Position numbers and translations under genes: made by a program. From JAOAPG01 sp963791575 (GTDB taxonomy: Bacteria; Acidobacteriota; Terriglobia; Terriglobales; Acidobacteriaceae): DNA of 64,000 nt. This document shows, piece after piece, positions 1 through 8,503 of this stretch. Position 1 is the stretch's first letter. The number at the start of each line of letters is the position of its first letter. The notes under the pieces were generated by a model. The model did not search any database. It was not told where the DNA came from and saw only the letters and a program-made list of their open reading frames with translations. The stretch is taken from NCBI GenBank assembly GCA_963791575.1, contig CAWBSY010000011.1:496001-560000 (forward strand). The letters are read 5' to 3'.

Positions 1-226
1 CTATGACCATGCCTTTTGCGCAAAGTTTTGTGTGGCTGCCGGGTCTCCGATTGTTTTTATTGCGGACGATGGCGGCAAAGTTTATTTAGTTCTCACCGCC
101 AAGAATGGCATTCCGCTGCCGGACGGCGCACTGAATCAGTTAGGCATTCCGGGAATCGTGGTCAAGGGCAAAACTCTCAGCGCTCACGGGGTCGATGCGA
201 TCGCTCTGGAGTCGGCTGGATCTTGA
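1..226 (+). CDS. 3' end of an unidentified gene (partial)
   Basis: An open frame enters from the left edge (first full codon at base 2) and stops with TGA at 224-226, leaving about 74 C-terminal residues. They alternate short hydrophobic strands with glycine turns (SPIVFIADDGGKVYLVL, then LGIPGIVVKGKTL), which suggests a small beta-rich domain. A GTG at 32 could start a 64-residue ORF, but the frame stays open upstream, so truncation by the window edge is more likely. I do not recognise the family. Confidence 0.4.
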   Translation, partial: YDHAFCAKFCVAAGSPIVFIADDGGKVYLVLTAKNGIPLPDGALNQLGIPGIVVKGKTLSAHGVDAIALESAGS

Positions 227-325
227 ACGATAAAAGTCTCCCAAATATTCTTCTGAAAGACGAAGACTAATTTCTACCGCTAGCTCGAGTTGGCAAATCG
301 CGATGTTGCAGGCATGATGGAATGC

Positions 326-1489
326 ATGCGAAAAGTTCGTGCTGTATCCTTCTCTTTTGTCATTTTTCTTTTCTTATTAACTTCGCTCGTGATGCCTGCT
401 TCCGCGGAAACGCCGGCGGCCAAATATCTGGTTTACGTAGGCACATACACTGACCATGGCAGCAAGGGCATCTATGCTTATCGCTTCGATTCGGCTACTG
501 GTCAAGCCAGCGATTTGGGGCTCGCGGCAGAATCCGTGCAGCCATCGTTTCTCACTACCGATCCTAGCGGGCGGTTCTTATACGCGGTCAATGAGACTGA
601 TACCTACCAGGGGCAACCTACCGGCTCGGTGAGCGCCTTTGCCATTGATCCCGCAACCGGCAAGCTGTCGCTTTTGAACGAAGTGCCCTCTCGCGGCGCT
701 GGTGCTACGTTCATCACACTGGATCGTAGCGGCAAGTATGCTCTGGTCGCGAACTACGATTCCGGCAGTGTTGCCGTTTTCCCGGTGTTGCAGGACGGCA
801 AACTTGGCGACTCCACGGCATTCGTGCAGCATCAGGGATCGAGCGTGGATCGAGAGCGGCAAGCCGGACCGCATCCGCACGAGGTTGTATTGTCGCCGGA
901 TAATCGCTTCGCCATCGTCGCCGATCTCGGCATTGATCAGTTAGTGATTTATCCCTTTGACTCACAGCACGGAACTTTGGGACAGCCGCACATCGTGAAA
1001 TCCGCAGCTGGCGCGGGTACGCGTCATTTAACTTTCAGTCCGAACGGAAAATTTGTTTATGTGATCGACGAATTACAGAACACAATCGTGTCGTATTCCT
1101 ATCACGCGAAGCGCGGAGAATTGAGGGAGTTGCAAAGCGTGACCACTCTTCCGAAAGATTTTAAGGGCACAAACACGACCGCCGAGATCCAGATCGATCC
1201 TGCCGGCAAATTCCTTTATGGATCGAACCGCGGCGATGACAGCATCGCGGTCTTTGCCATCGACCGCAAAAACGGAACTTTGAAGAATGTGGAATTCGAT
1301 CCGACACAAGGAAAAATGCCGCGCTCCTTCGCGCTTGATCCCACAGGGGAATGGCTCGCGGCGGCGAACCAGGGGTCCAACAATGTCGTTATTTTCCACG
1401 TTGACCGCAAAACTGGGCACATGACTCCAACCGGGCAGGTGCTTCATGTATTTAGTCCCACGTGCGTGATGTTTGCGCCGCTGCGGTAG
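326..1489 (+). CDS. secreted lactonase family beta-propeller protein (6-phosphogluconolactonase-like)
   Basis: The 387-residue product opens with a signal peptide (MRK followed by a long hydrophobic stretch and an ASA/ET cleavage-like site), so it is probably periplasmic. The rest is a seven-bladed propeller of the lactonase/YbhE family (PF10282 type), with a repeated pattern of a conserved SPDG/DPSGRFLY-like turn followed by a strand. Examples are GPHPHEVVLSPDN, GTRHLTFSPNGKFVYV and PRSFALDPTGEWLAAANQGSNNV. Cytoplasmic relatives hydrolyse 6-phosphogluconolactone; secreted acidobacterial versions are usually annotated the same way without proof of substrate. I chose ATG 326 because the signal peptide begins there; ATG 314 and TTG 290 are in frame upstream. 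No clear Shine-Dalgarno is visible. Confidence 0.82.
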   Translation: MRKVRAVSFSFVIFLFLLTSLVMPASAETPAAKYLVYVGTYTDHGSKGIYAYRFDSATGQASDLGLAAESVQPSFLTTDPSGRFLYAVNETDTYQGQPTGSVSAFAIDPATGKLSLLNEVPSRGAGATFITLDRSGKYALVANYDSGSVAVFPVLQDGKLGDSTAFVQHQGSSVDRERQAGPHPHEVVLSPDNRFAIVADLGIDQLVIYPFDSQHGTLGQPHIVKSAAGAGTRHLTFSPNGKFVYVIDELQNTIVSYSYHAKRGELRELQSVTTLPKDFKGTNTTAEIQIDPAGKFLYGSNRGDDSIAVFAIDRKNGTLKNVEFDPTQGKMPRSFALDPTGEWLAAANQGSNNVVIFHVDRKTGHMTPTGQVLHVFSPTCVMFAPLR

Positions 1490-1610
1490 GGCTTATTCTG
1501 GTTCGGCATATTGCGAGAACATACATTAATCACCGTATGCACATCGGCTTAGTTCGCGAGATACCTACTGCATTGGAATCTTCCTATGCACAAACGGCAT
1601 CGAACAAGAC

Positions 1611-1835
1611 ATGAGCGAAACTGCGAAATCTACTCCGAACGTTAAAGAGAATTACCGGAACGAGAGCTACCGGGTGATTGCAGTTGACGATCAAAATTTG
1701 GTAGTTCGTGGAACCGTCACGGGAGACGTGTTCACGATTGCCAACGCCACTCCCGATTTTCCACTTACCTCAGAAGAGTACCCCATCGGGCAGTTGATTG
1801 GATTAAGCATTCCGAAAACTGAGCTGCCAAATTAA
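1611..1835 (+). CDS. small hypothetical protein
   Basis: A 74-residue ORF with a polar N-terminus and a strand-rich body (YRVIAVDDQNLVVRGTVTGDVFTI) that could form a small beta barrel. The end, with PIGQLIGLSIPKTELPN, looks like a natural C-terminus. It is a single gene between the propeller gene and the convergent isc operon. No obvious Shine-Dalgarno precedes the ATG. I recognise no family, and the call rests on coding-like composition. Confidence 0.45.
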   Translation: MSETAKSTPNVKENYRNESYRVIAVDDQNLVVRGTVTGDVFTIANATPDFPLTSEEYPIGQLIGLSIPKTELPN

Positions 1836-1902
1836 GCATAGGCAAAGTATTAAGACGGCGAGAGTGCCTGTCTTGCCGGTCCTGACAAAAATGAGCTAGT
1901 CT

Positions 1903-2124
1903 CTAACCCTGTGTGCGGTCCAGAAACTCTTCGTGCCAAGCCATCTGGATGGCTTCCAGCTTGCCCTCGTTGGACTTCTTGGGATCGTCCTTGAATTCGG
2001 ACAGAGCTGTAACGTAGTTGTGTAGATCGGTGAAACGGATATCGAGCGGATTGATCTCCGGATGTTTTTCGGAGAGAAGAATTCCAATGTCCTCTGCATC
2101 ACTCCATGTCAAATCTTTCGGCAT
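1903..2124 (-). CDS. iscX: IscX, Fe-S cluster assembly accessory protein
   Basis: This 73-residue acidic protein matches the IscX/YfhJ family over its length: a tryptophan near the start (LTWSDAEDIGILL), the RFTDLHNYV segment, the FKDDPKKSNE loop and the LEAIQMAWHEEFLD helix. IscX binds IscS and iron and modulates sulfur transfer during cluster assembly. It is the last gene of the isc operon, as in proteobacteria. A strong GAGGAG Shine-Dalgarno lies just before the ATG. A GCCT-rich repeat separates it from fdx. Confidence 0.92.
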   Translation of the reverse strand: MPKDLTWSDAEDIGILLSEKHPEINPLDIRFTDLHNYVTALSEFKDDPKKSNEGKLEAIQMAWHEEFLDRTQG

Positions 2125-2140
2125 GAGTGCTCCTCAAAAC

Positions 2141-2172
2141 AGGCGCTAGGCTTCAGGCATTAGGCGTCAGGT
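2141..2172. repeat. GCCT-rich intergenic repeat, copy 1
   Basis: Near-tandem AGGCxxxAGGC units (aggcgctaggcttcaggc, then attaggcgtcagg) lie between fdx and iscX. This is the inverted orientation of the copies at 2294, 2780, 6100 and 6581. Confidence 0.6.
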
Positions 2173-2293
2173 ATCAATCCGCGCTTGCCTCAAGCGCAAG
2201 GTCCACCATTGTAACGCCATCCAGAGAAAATCGCGCTTTTTTCGATTCGCGAAATGTTTAAAGCTAATTCGCGGCTTGCCGCTGACTCACATC

Positions 2294-2332
2294 CTAGAGC
2301 CTGGCGCCCGAAGCCTAAAGCCTGCAGCCTGC
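2294..2332. repeat. GCCT-rich intergenic repeat, copy 2
   Basis: The stretch reads AGAGCCTGGCGCCCGAAGCC and then TAAAGCCTGCAGCCTGC, and ends directly at the fdx stop codon. It belongs to the same family as the other copies in isc operon spacers. Confidence 0.6.
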
Positions 2333-2335
2333 TCT

Positions 2336-2743
2336 TTAGTGTTCTTCTGAAACGTAATTACGATTCCACGCGGGAACTTCCACTACGACTCTTCCAGGCT
2401 TGGTTATGACCGCCTGGCAACCTAGCCGCGAGTTTAACTGGAGATCCGCCGCCATGTCGAGCCGATCGGCTTCATCGTCATCCATTTCGGAGAGATTCTC
2501 CGCGCCTTCCTTCACCCAAATATGGCAAGTAGTGCAAGCGCAATTTCCGCCACAAGCGTGATCGAGCCGGATTCCATTGTTCAACGCCACATCGAGGAGC
2601 GATTGTTCTTTGCCGTGATCCTTGTAAGGCAGCTTGCCATTTTCAAACTGGACGGTTTTTCCGTCGGGAAGGAACGTGACCTCAACTGTGTTCTCGCCTG
2701 TCTCCATCGTCGCGGTTCCGCTTCCTTTAGTCTCTTCTGCCAT
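2336..2743 (-). CDS. fdx: ISC-type [2Fe-2S] ferredoxin
   Basis: A 135-residue adrenodoxin-type ferredoxin that supplies electrons for Fe-S cluster assembly on IscU. The four expected ligands are Cys64, Cys70, Cys73 and Cys109 in CGGNCACTTC...RLGC. The extra Cys68 is at the position of a conserved non-ligand Cys in E. coli Fdx. The first 18 residues form a polar extension not seen in the shorter E. coli protein. An AGGAG Shine-Dalgarno precedes the ATG. It lies between hscA and iscX, the canonical isc order. Confidence 0.95.
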   Translation of the reverse strand: MAEETKGSGTATMETGENTVEVTFLPDGKTVQFENGKLPYKDHGKEQSLLDVALNNGIRLDHACGGNCACTTCHIWVKEGAENLSEMDDDEADRLDMAADLQLNSRLGCQAVITKPGRVVVEVPAWNRNYVSEEH

Positions 2744-2779
2744 GATCGCTCCTGTGATTCTTCTTTGCAGGTTTTCCTG

Positions 2780-2821
2780 AAGCCCGAAGCCTAACGCCTG
2801 CAGCCTGAACTAAAAGCCTGC
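2780..2821. repeat. GCCT-rich intergenic repeat, copy 3
   Basis: GAAGCCCGAAGCCTAACGCC followed by TGCAGCCTG and AAAAGCCTGCC fills the spacer between hscA and fdx and ends next to the hscA stop codon. Confidence 0.6.
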
Positions 2822-2822
2822 C

Positions 2823-4724
2823 TTATTTAAATTCTGCTCTCGCAACCGGATGCGCGCTGTTCGGCCCTTCGCCTAAATCCGTTTGATCCATCGACTGACC
2901 TTTCAAAGCGGTCGTGACAGCGCTGTCCATCATAAGTTCGGCGAGGCGTGTTGTGCCTTGATTCAGTGCGTCGATGGCCTTCCGGATCGCTTGATAATCG
3001 TCTTGTCCTTTAACTTCATTTAGCGCTTGCACTTGATCGCGATCTGCTGCTTCTCATCGCTAGTAAGCTGATCCCACGCCGGACTGTTTTTGCCTTTTTC
3101 CAGCGCAGTAAGGATCGTTTCTGCCTCATTGCGCGCTTCGACAATTTGACGTTGACGGAAATCTTCTTCAGCGTTGTCGAAGGAATCGAGGATCATGCCT
3201 TCGACCTGTTCGTCGGTCAATCCATAACTCGGTTGTACTTCGATCTCCGCTTCTTTGCCGCTGCGCTGCTCGCGAGCCGAAACATGGAGAATGCCATTCG
3301 CATCGATAATGAATTTCACCTCGATCCGCGGCATGCCCGCCGTCATCGGGGGAACTCCCTTTAGATCGAAACGAGCGAGCGAACGACAATCCTTGGCCAG
3401 TTCACGCTCGCCCTGCAACACGTGAATCGCGACATTCGTCTGTCCGTCAACTTGGGTCGTGTAATGCTGTGTCGCCGAAGCCGGAATGGTTGAATTGCGC
3501 AAGAATGATTTTGTCGGTTACGCCGCCCGCGACTTCGATTCCCAAAGACAGCGGCGTTACGTCGAGCAGTAGCATGTCCTGCGTGGCTTCCGAGCCGCCG
3601 GAAAGAATGTTGGCCTGCACCGCCGCTCCGAGCGCAACAACTTCATCAGGATTCAAATCGGTGTGCGGCGCGCGCTGAAATATTTGTTCAACCAACTCGC
3701 GAACCTTTGGAATGCGCGTGGAGCCTCCGACCAAGACCACTTCATCAATTTGTTCAGGTTTCAATCCAGCGTCTTTTAGGGCCTGTTTAGAAGGGGCCAC
3801 GGTGCGATCAATCACCGGCTGAATCAGCTCCTCGAACTGTTCTCGCGTGATCTCCCGCTGATAACGCTTGCCGCCGAGCAGTTCTATATCGAGCTTTGTA
3901 GACGACTGCGACGACAGCACAATTTTGGCGTCGATCACCGCTTTGCGAATCGTGGCTACGGCTTCGCCATTTCGCGAAACGTCCAGCCCCAAATCTCCGC
4001 GGATGTCATCAATTGCGATAGCAATCAGAAGATTGTCGATGTCATCGCCGCCAAGGTGTGTGTCGCCGTTGGTCGCAATAACTTCAAAGATCCCGTCGTG
4101 CAGCTTGAGAATGGAAATATCAAATGTTCCGCCGCCGAGGTCATAAACAGCGACGATGCCGTTCTGCTTCTTGTCGAGGCCGTAAGCTAGCGAAGCCGCG
4201 GTGGGTTCATTCACCAGACGCAAAACTTCGAGTCCGGCGATGCGGCCCGCGTCTTTTGTGGCCTGTCTTTGGGCATCATTGAAATACGCAGGAACCGTGA
4301 TAACGGCCTTCGTGACTGGCTCCCCAAAGAATCGTTCGGCATTGCGTTTCAGTTGACGAAGAATAAATGCCGAAATTTCGGGAGGGGTGAAAGTCTTCTC
4401 CCCGAGCTTGATGCGAAGCACTTCTCCCGGTTCCAGATCTTCGGCCAATTGAAAAGGGAAGAGCTTTAATTCTTCCTGGATGTCGTCAACACCGCGCCCC
4501 ATGAGACGTTTGATTGAATACACGGACCGTTCCGGCGTCTCGATCAGATATTTTCGCGCCGCGCTGCCGACAATAGTTCGACCCTTATCATCAATTGCCA
4601 CAACCGAAGGTACAAGGTTGAGCCCATCTTCGCCGGGAATTACAACAGGAGTGTCCCCTTGCATGAAGGCCACGAGGGAGTTCGTGGTCCCAAGATCAAT
4701 GCCGATAATGCGTTCCGTTGCCAT
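2823..4724 (-). CDS. hscA: Fe-S assembly Hsp70 chaperone HscA (two frameshifts)
   Basis: HscA is the specialised Hsp70 that, with HscB, releases clusters from IscU. The N-terminal ATPase domain has GIDLGTTNSLVAF and VYDLGGGTFDISIL; the substrate domain starts after VTPLSLGIE. The reconstructed length of about 633 codons fits the family. The frame breaks twice. Near 3500 one extra base shifts ...GGVTDKII away from RNSTIPASATQHY. Near 3032 one base is missing between ...SDEKQQIAIK and VQALNEVKGQDD. The two changes cancel, so the pieces are 4724-3500, 3500-3032 and 3032-2823. Sequence error is more likely than a pseudogene, because the rest of the operon is intact. ATG 4724 is chosen; an in-frame GTG at 4739 abuts the hscB stop. 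Confidence 0.88.
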
Positions 4725-4739
4725 CAGTGATTCAGTCAC

Positions 4740-5489
4740 TCAACTCTCAAGCGCTTCGTTCACATCTCTTACTAGATTTCTTATGTAGCTGCGCCGGTTC
4801 AGCAGGTCTACCATTTTGTCGCGCACGTTTTCTTGGCGCTCTTCGCTGCTATCGTCGATCGCTTTGTCCCACTCGTTCCAATATCCCTTTAGTTCCTGCG
4901 AAAGTGCTTCGAACTTTTTCTCGAATTCTGCTTTATGGGTTTGAAGATCCTTTACCAGCGAGGGATCATCCTCGCCCATCTTCTTGTTCATGCGAAGCTC
5001 TTCGAGCTGCATATTCAGCTCGAAAACTTCCTCGAGAAGATCGGGAGGAACAACCTGCTTCTTAACCTGGCCGGCGGCACGCGCCTGCTCCGTGGCGTTT
5101 TTGGATTGCTCCTCGAGTTCCACGCCTTCGAGCCGCAACACATATTCGGTACGCTTGATGGGATCTTTCAATGTGCGGTACGCATCATTGAGTTTTGAGC
5201 TCTGTTCCAGGCTCCACTCTTGCTCGCGGCTGTCGGCCCGCGCGTTGAGGTCGGGATGCAACTTCCGGCTGAGTTCGTAGAACTCGCGCTGGAGAAGCGC
5301 GACATCGACATTCAACTTCCTCGGCAATCCGAAAAAAGAAAAATAATCTACCGGAATCGGAGGCTGGACCTTGCCGCACGACTTGCAATAATGGGCAGCG
5401 CGCATCTCTCCACACGACCAGCACGTGCTGGTTGCCGCCTGTCCAGTTAATGGGATCGGGTTGGATGTTTCTGTTGGCATAGCTTTCAT
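4740..5489 (-). CDS. hscB: HscB co-chaperone with N-terminal zinc-finger-like domain
   Basis: HscB is the J-domain partner that delivers IscU to HscA and stimulates its ATPase. The J domain starts near residue 48 (DYFSFFGLP) and has the HPD triad at 78-80. A helical IscU-binding region follows (about 150-249). Ahead of the J domain, Cys23-x2-Cys26 and Cys35-x2-Cys38 form a rubredoxin-like zinc motif. E. coli HscB lacks this, but eukaryotic HSCB has a comparable one. The protein (249 residues) is longer than the E. coli one (171). The stop codon is adjacent to a GTG in the hscA frame, so the two are probably translationally coupled. Confidence 0.93.
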   Translation of the reverse strand: MKAMPTETSNPIPLTGQAATSTCWSCGEMRAAHYCKSCGKVQPPIPVDYFSFFGLPRKLNVDVALLQREFYELSRKLHPDLNARADSREQEWSLEQSSKLNDAYRTLKDPIKRTEYVLRLEGVELEEQSKNATEQARAAGQVKKQVVPPDLLEEVFELNMQLEELRMNKKMGEDDPSLVKDLQTHKAEFEKKFEALSQELKGYWNEWDKAIDDSSEERQENVRDKMVDLLNRRSYIRNLVRDVNEALES

Positions 5490-5619
5490 AACGCGTGTGC
5501 CGGCGCACGCGAACTAGTACGCTTCACAATCACTGGAAAGATTTTCACGCCGGATCGCGAGCGTGCCTGTGATTGGCATTCACCACTCGGACGAGGGCGC
5601 CTGCGCTGCACGATCCAAG

Positions 5620-6039
5620 TCAGCCCGAGAATGACGTGCCGCATCCGCACGACTTCGAGGCATTTGGATTCACAAAGACAAAACCTTGCTGCATCAGCGT
5701 CTCTTGATAATCCAAAATCATTCCGTGCAGGTAGATGAACGATTTCGGATCCACAAACACGCGCACGTCTCCGAACTGGAATATCCGGTCCCGTTCGCGA
5801 GGCTGCGTATCAAAACGAATGTTATAGCTTAATCCGGAGCATCCCCCGCCCTGCACTCCCAGCCGTAATCCACCCTGCTCGGGCGAGATATTTTCTTTCA
5901 GGATAGCCGTACGAATTTTCGCCAGAGCTTTATCGCTTACCTGAATACCCTTCGCAGGGGCAGACGATGGCGCAGTACCCGAGGCTGAACCAGGTGCTGG
6001 CACAGCCGCTTTCGTCGCTTCTTGTGTAACAGTCGTCAT
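5620..6039 (-). CDS. iscA: IscA/HesB-type iron-sulfur carrier protein
   Basis: An A-type carrier that accepts iron or a cluster and passes it to apo-proteins. The three invariant cysteines are Cys67 (GGGCSGLSY) and Cys131/Cys133 (SCGCGTSF). A region of about 30 residues rich in Ala, Pro and Ser precedes the fold and is atypical, since E. coli IscA is about 107 residues. It sits between iscU and hscB, so iscA is preferred over erpA, although motif alone does not separate the two. Confidence 0.92.
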   Translation of the reverse strand: MTTVTQEATKAAVPAPGSASGTAPSSAPAKGIQVSDKALAKIRTAILKENISPEQGGLRLGVQGGGCSGLSYNIRFDTQPRERDRIFQFGDVRVFVDPKSFIYLHGMILDYQETLMQQGFVFVNPNASKSCGCGTSFSG

Positions 6040-6086
6040 AGTTTGTGATTTGCTTGCAGCTCAAAGGCCAGCTCGCGCCGAGAACT

Positions 6087-6536
6087 TCACCCTGGATAGC
6101 CCAGAGCCTGACGCCTAAAGCCTGCTACTGAGCCGCGACTTCCGCTGGCAGCGCCAACCTGCTTCTTTTTCCAGTCGTGAATTGCCGCGCGAATAGCGTC
6201 TTCCGCCAGCACTGAGCAGTGAATCTTCACCGGAGGAAGCGCGAGCTCCTTAACAATCTCCGTATTCTTGATCTGCAGCGCTTCTTCCACGGTCTTGCCC
6301 TTCACCCATTCGGTAGCGAGTGAAGACGAGGCAATCGCCGACCCGCAGCCGAACGTCTTAAACTTCGCATCTTCAATCACGTTGGTTTGCGGATTGACCT
6401 TGATCTGCAACTTCATCACGTCTCCGCACTCCGGAGCGCCTACCAGTCCAGTGCCAACTTCGGCGCTGCTCTTGTCGAGCGAACCAACGTTACGCGGATT
6501 GGAATAATGATCGAGAACCTTATCGCTATATGCCAT
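6087..6536 (-). CDS. iscU: IscU Fe-S scaffold with a repeat-encoded C-terminal tail
   Basis: The scaffold on which IscS-derived sulfur and iron form the nascent cluster. Ligands Cys37, Asp39, Cys64, His106 and Cys107 are all present. The LPPVK motif recognised by HscA is at residues 100-104. The conserved fold ends near residue 126 (DWKKKQ). The remaining residues, including GSVAGFRRQALGYPG, are read from a GCCT-rich repeat (6100-6128) that is otherwise intergenic, so the tail is probably accidental. It lies downstream of iscS and upstream of iscA. Confidence 0.95.
   Translation of the reverse strand: MAYSDKVLDHYSNPRNVGSLDKSSAEVGTGLVGAPECGDVMKLQIKVNPQTNVIEDAKFKTFGCGSAIASSSLATEWVKGKTVEEALQIKNTEIVKELALPPVKIHCSVLAEDAIRAAIHDWKKKQVGAASGSRGSVAGFRRQALGYPG
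6100..6128. repeat. GCCT-rich repeat, copy 4 (inside the iscU 3' end)
   Basis: AGAGCCTGACGCCTAAAGCC followed by TGCTACTGA has the same unit structure as the intergenic copies. Here it encodes the last residues of IscU. Confidence 0.6.
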
Positions 6537-6580
6537 TTTGTCCCTCTCCTAATCTAAAAACCGATATTCGAATCTGAATT

Positions 6581-6614
6581 CCCTAAAGCCTAATGCCTGA
6601 TGCCTAACGCCTGC
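6581..6614. repeat. GCCT-rich intergenic repeat, copy 5
   Basis: AAAGCCTAATGCCTGATGCC followed by TAACGCCTGC lies between iscS and iscU, ending a few bases before the iscS stop codon. Confidence 0.6.
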
Positions 6615-6617
6615 TTT

Positions 6618-7928
6618 TTAGTGCGCTTCTGCAGCCCACTTCACCGACTTCAAATCCACGCCTTCTTTCGCCATTTCATACAGCGGCGAAAGTTCACGCA
6701 GGCGCGACACAGTCTCAACGACTCGATCCGCCACATAATCCACTTCTGCTTCCGTATTGAAGCGTCCTATTCCGAAGCGTATCGAACTGTGTGCCAAATC
6801 GTCGCCTGTACCTAAAGCCTTCAATACATAAGATGGCTCAAGCGTCGCAGAGGTGCACGCTGAACCGCTGGAAACTGCAATGTCATTGATGCCCATCAGC
6901 AGTGACTCGCCCTCGACATATGCGAAGCTGATGTTCAAATTCCCAGGCAGCCGATGCTCCCACGATCCGTTGATGAAAACTTCATCCAGACGGCCCATGA
7001 TCTTGTCGCGCAAGCGATCTCGCAATCCAGTAAGTTTCCGAGTTTCTTCCGGCATCTCTTCCATAGCCAACTGGCAAGCTTTACCCAGACCAACAATTCC
7101 CGGAACGTTCAATGTTCCAGAACGCATACCACGCTCATGCCCGCCACCATCGATGATCGCGGAAATCTGCACGCGAGGATTCTTGCGCCGAACATAGAGC
7201 GCGCCGACTCCCTTTGGTCCATACATCTTGTGAGCCGAGATCGAGAGAATGTCGATGTTCTGCTTGTTCACATCAACCGGAACCTTACCAACGGCCTGCG
7301 TCGCATCAGTGTGGAAGATCACGCCACGTTCGCGACAGATCTTTCCAATTTCCGCGACCGGCTGCAGCACGCCAATCTCATTATTGGCCGCCATGATCGT
7401 GACAAGAATCGTCTTGTCATCAATCGCGCGCTTCAGATCATCAAGATCAACCAGCCCATCTTTCTGCACCGGAAGATAGGTAACGCGATAACCATACTTC
7501 TCCAGCCGCTTGCAGGTATCGAGCACCGCCTTGTGCTCGGTCACAGCCGTAATGATGTGATTGCCCTTTTCCCGGTACATCTCGGCAACGCCTTTGATTG
7601 CCAGGTTGTCGCTTTCGGTCGCGCCTGAAGTAAAAATAATTTCCTTAGTGGTTGCGCCAATCAGCTTCGCAATCCGCTCACGCGCTGTCTCGACACCCTC
7701 TTCGGCAACCCATCCGAAAGGATGATTACGGCTGGCCGAGTTTCCAAATTTCTCCGTGAAGTAGGGGAGCATCTCTTGAAGCACCCGTGGATCCATCGCA
7801 GTCGTAGCATGGTTATCCATGTAAATCGGAAGCTTAATTCCGTTCGCGGAGATCTGCTGATCGCTGTGCTGTTCTCGGCTTCCACCGTTAGTGCCGTTCA
7901 GGGGGAGTGTTTGTACGTCCGTGCTCAT
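6618..7928 (-). CDS. iscS: cysteine desulfurase IscS
   Basis: A PLP enzyme that removes sulfur from cysteine and passes it as persulfide to IscU. The PLP lysine is Lys234 (SAHKMYGPKG). The catalytic Cys358 lies in the mobile loop (SSGSACTS). The HATT motif is at 40-43 and GGGHERGMRSGT at 261-272. The 436-residue product has a polar N-terminal extension of about 33 residues before the conserved start (LPIYMDNHATT). A later start is possible, but no other in-frame Met precedes the fold. Second gene of the isc operon, about 90 bp downstream of iscR. Confidence 0.96.
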   Translation of the reverse strand: MSTDVQTLPLNGTNGGSREQHSDQQISANGIKLPIYMDNHATTAMDPRVLQEMLPYFTEKFGNSASRNHPFGWVAEEGVETARERIAKLIGATTKEIIFTSGATESDNLAIKGVAEMYREKGNHIITAVTEHKAVLDTCKRLEKYGYRVTYLPVQKDGLVDLDDLKRAIDDKTILVTIMAANNEIGVLQPVAEIGKICRERGVIFHTDATQAVGKVPVDVNKQNIDILSISAHKMYGPKGVGALYVRRKNPRVQISAIIDGGGHERGMRSGTLNVPGIVGLGKACQLAMEEMPEETRKLTGLRDRLRDKIMGRLDEVFINGSWEHRLPGNLNISFAYVEGESLLMGINDIAVSSGSACTSATLEPSYVLKALGTGDDLAHSSIRFGIGRFNTEAEVDYVADRVVETVSRLRELSPLYEMAKEGVDLKSVKWAAEAH

Positions 7929-8016
7929 ATGTTGCTCTCCTAAAATTCTTAACTACCTCTTCGTCGAAAAACAAAATTGAAAATCAAAACTCTCGCAAGC
8001 ATCGATCAAAACCAAC

Positions 8017-8472
8017 TTATCGGATCGTCACCAACTCCGGCGATTTCTTCGGCTCCGCGACTTCATCGGCGTCTTCCGCCATTTCTGAGATAGTGATGCG
8101 CCGCAAAACGTCTTCGATGCTTTGGTTCACCTTCCGCATCGGCTCTTTAATGGTGCAGTGTTCGTGCTGCACGCAATTTCCTCGCACTGTTACGCAAGAA
8201 GTAATGAAGAGCGGTCCGTCAATAGCGCGAATTACTTCAAACGCCGTAATCGCCGCCGGATCGCGAGCCAGAACATATCCGCCATTCGTACCGTGCTGAG
8301 ACTTCAGCAGTCCGGCCTTGACCAGCCGTTGAAGAATCTTTGCCAGTAGCTCCTGCGGTATCCGGTATGCCTCAGCAAGATCTTTGGTGCTCCAGGCTCC
8401 CGGCTGCGGATGCTCGGCCATATGTTTCATGGCCATGAGCCCGTAGTCCGCCTTTTTGGTCAGCTTCAGCAT
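8017..8472 (-). CDS. iscR: IscR-type Rrf2 family regulator
   Basis: A 151-residue Rrf2 repressor with a winged helix at the N-terminus (MLKLTKKADYGLMAM, then the GTNGGYVLAR wing). Three cysteines, Cys93, Cys100 and Cys106 (SCVTVRGNC...HEHC), are placed like the [2Fe-2S] ligands of E. coli IscR, with spacing x6/x5 instead of x5/x5. Cluster-loaded IscR represses isc when cluster supply is adequate. ATG 8472 is chosen; an upstream in-frame start at 8532 would put the promoter and operator inside the gene. First gene of the operon and probably autoregulated. Confidence 0.92.
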   Translation of the reverse strand: MLKLTKKADYGLMAMKHMAEHPQPGAWSTKDLAEAYRIPQELLAKILQRLVKAGLLKSQHGTNGGYVLARDPAAITAFEVIRAIDGPLFITSCVTVRGNCVQHEHCTIKEPMRKVNQSIEDVLRRITISEMAEDADEVAEPKKSPELVTIR

Positions 8473-8474
8473 TG

Positions 8475-8499
8475 AAATACGACTGTTTCGGTCGGATAT
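8475..8499 (-). promoter_or_regulatory. candidate IscR type 1 operator
   Basis: In gene orientation the site has half-sites ATATCCGAC and GTCGTATTT (7 of 9 positions symmetric) around CGAAACA. It agrees with about 20 of 25 positions of the E. coli type 1 IscR consensus as I recall it. It covers the predicted transcription start and ends 2 bases before the iscR ATG, a position expected to block transcription. Confidence 0.7.
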
Positions 8500-8503
8500 A
8501 AGT

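Noticed and set aside
3000..3510. Programmed frameshifting in hscA
   Set aside because: No slippery heptamer or downstream structure is seen, and two opposite shifts in a chaperone are better explained by sequence errors.
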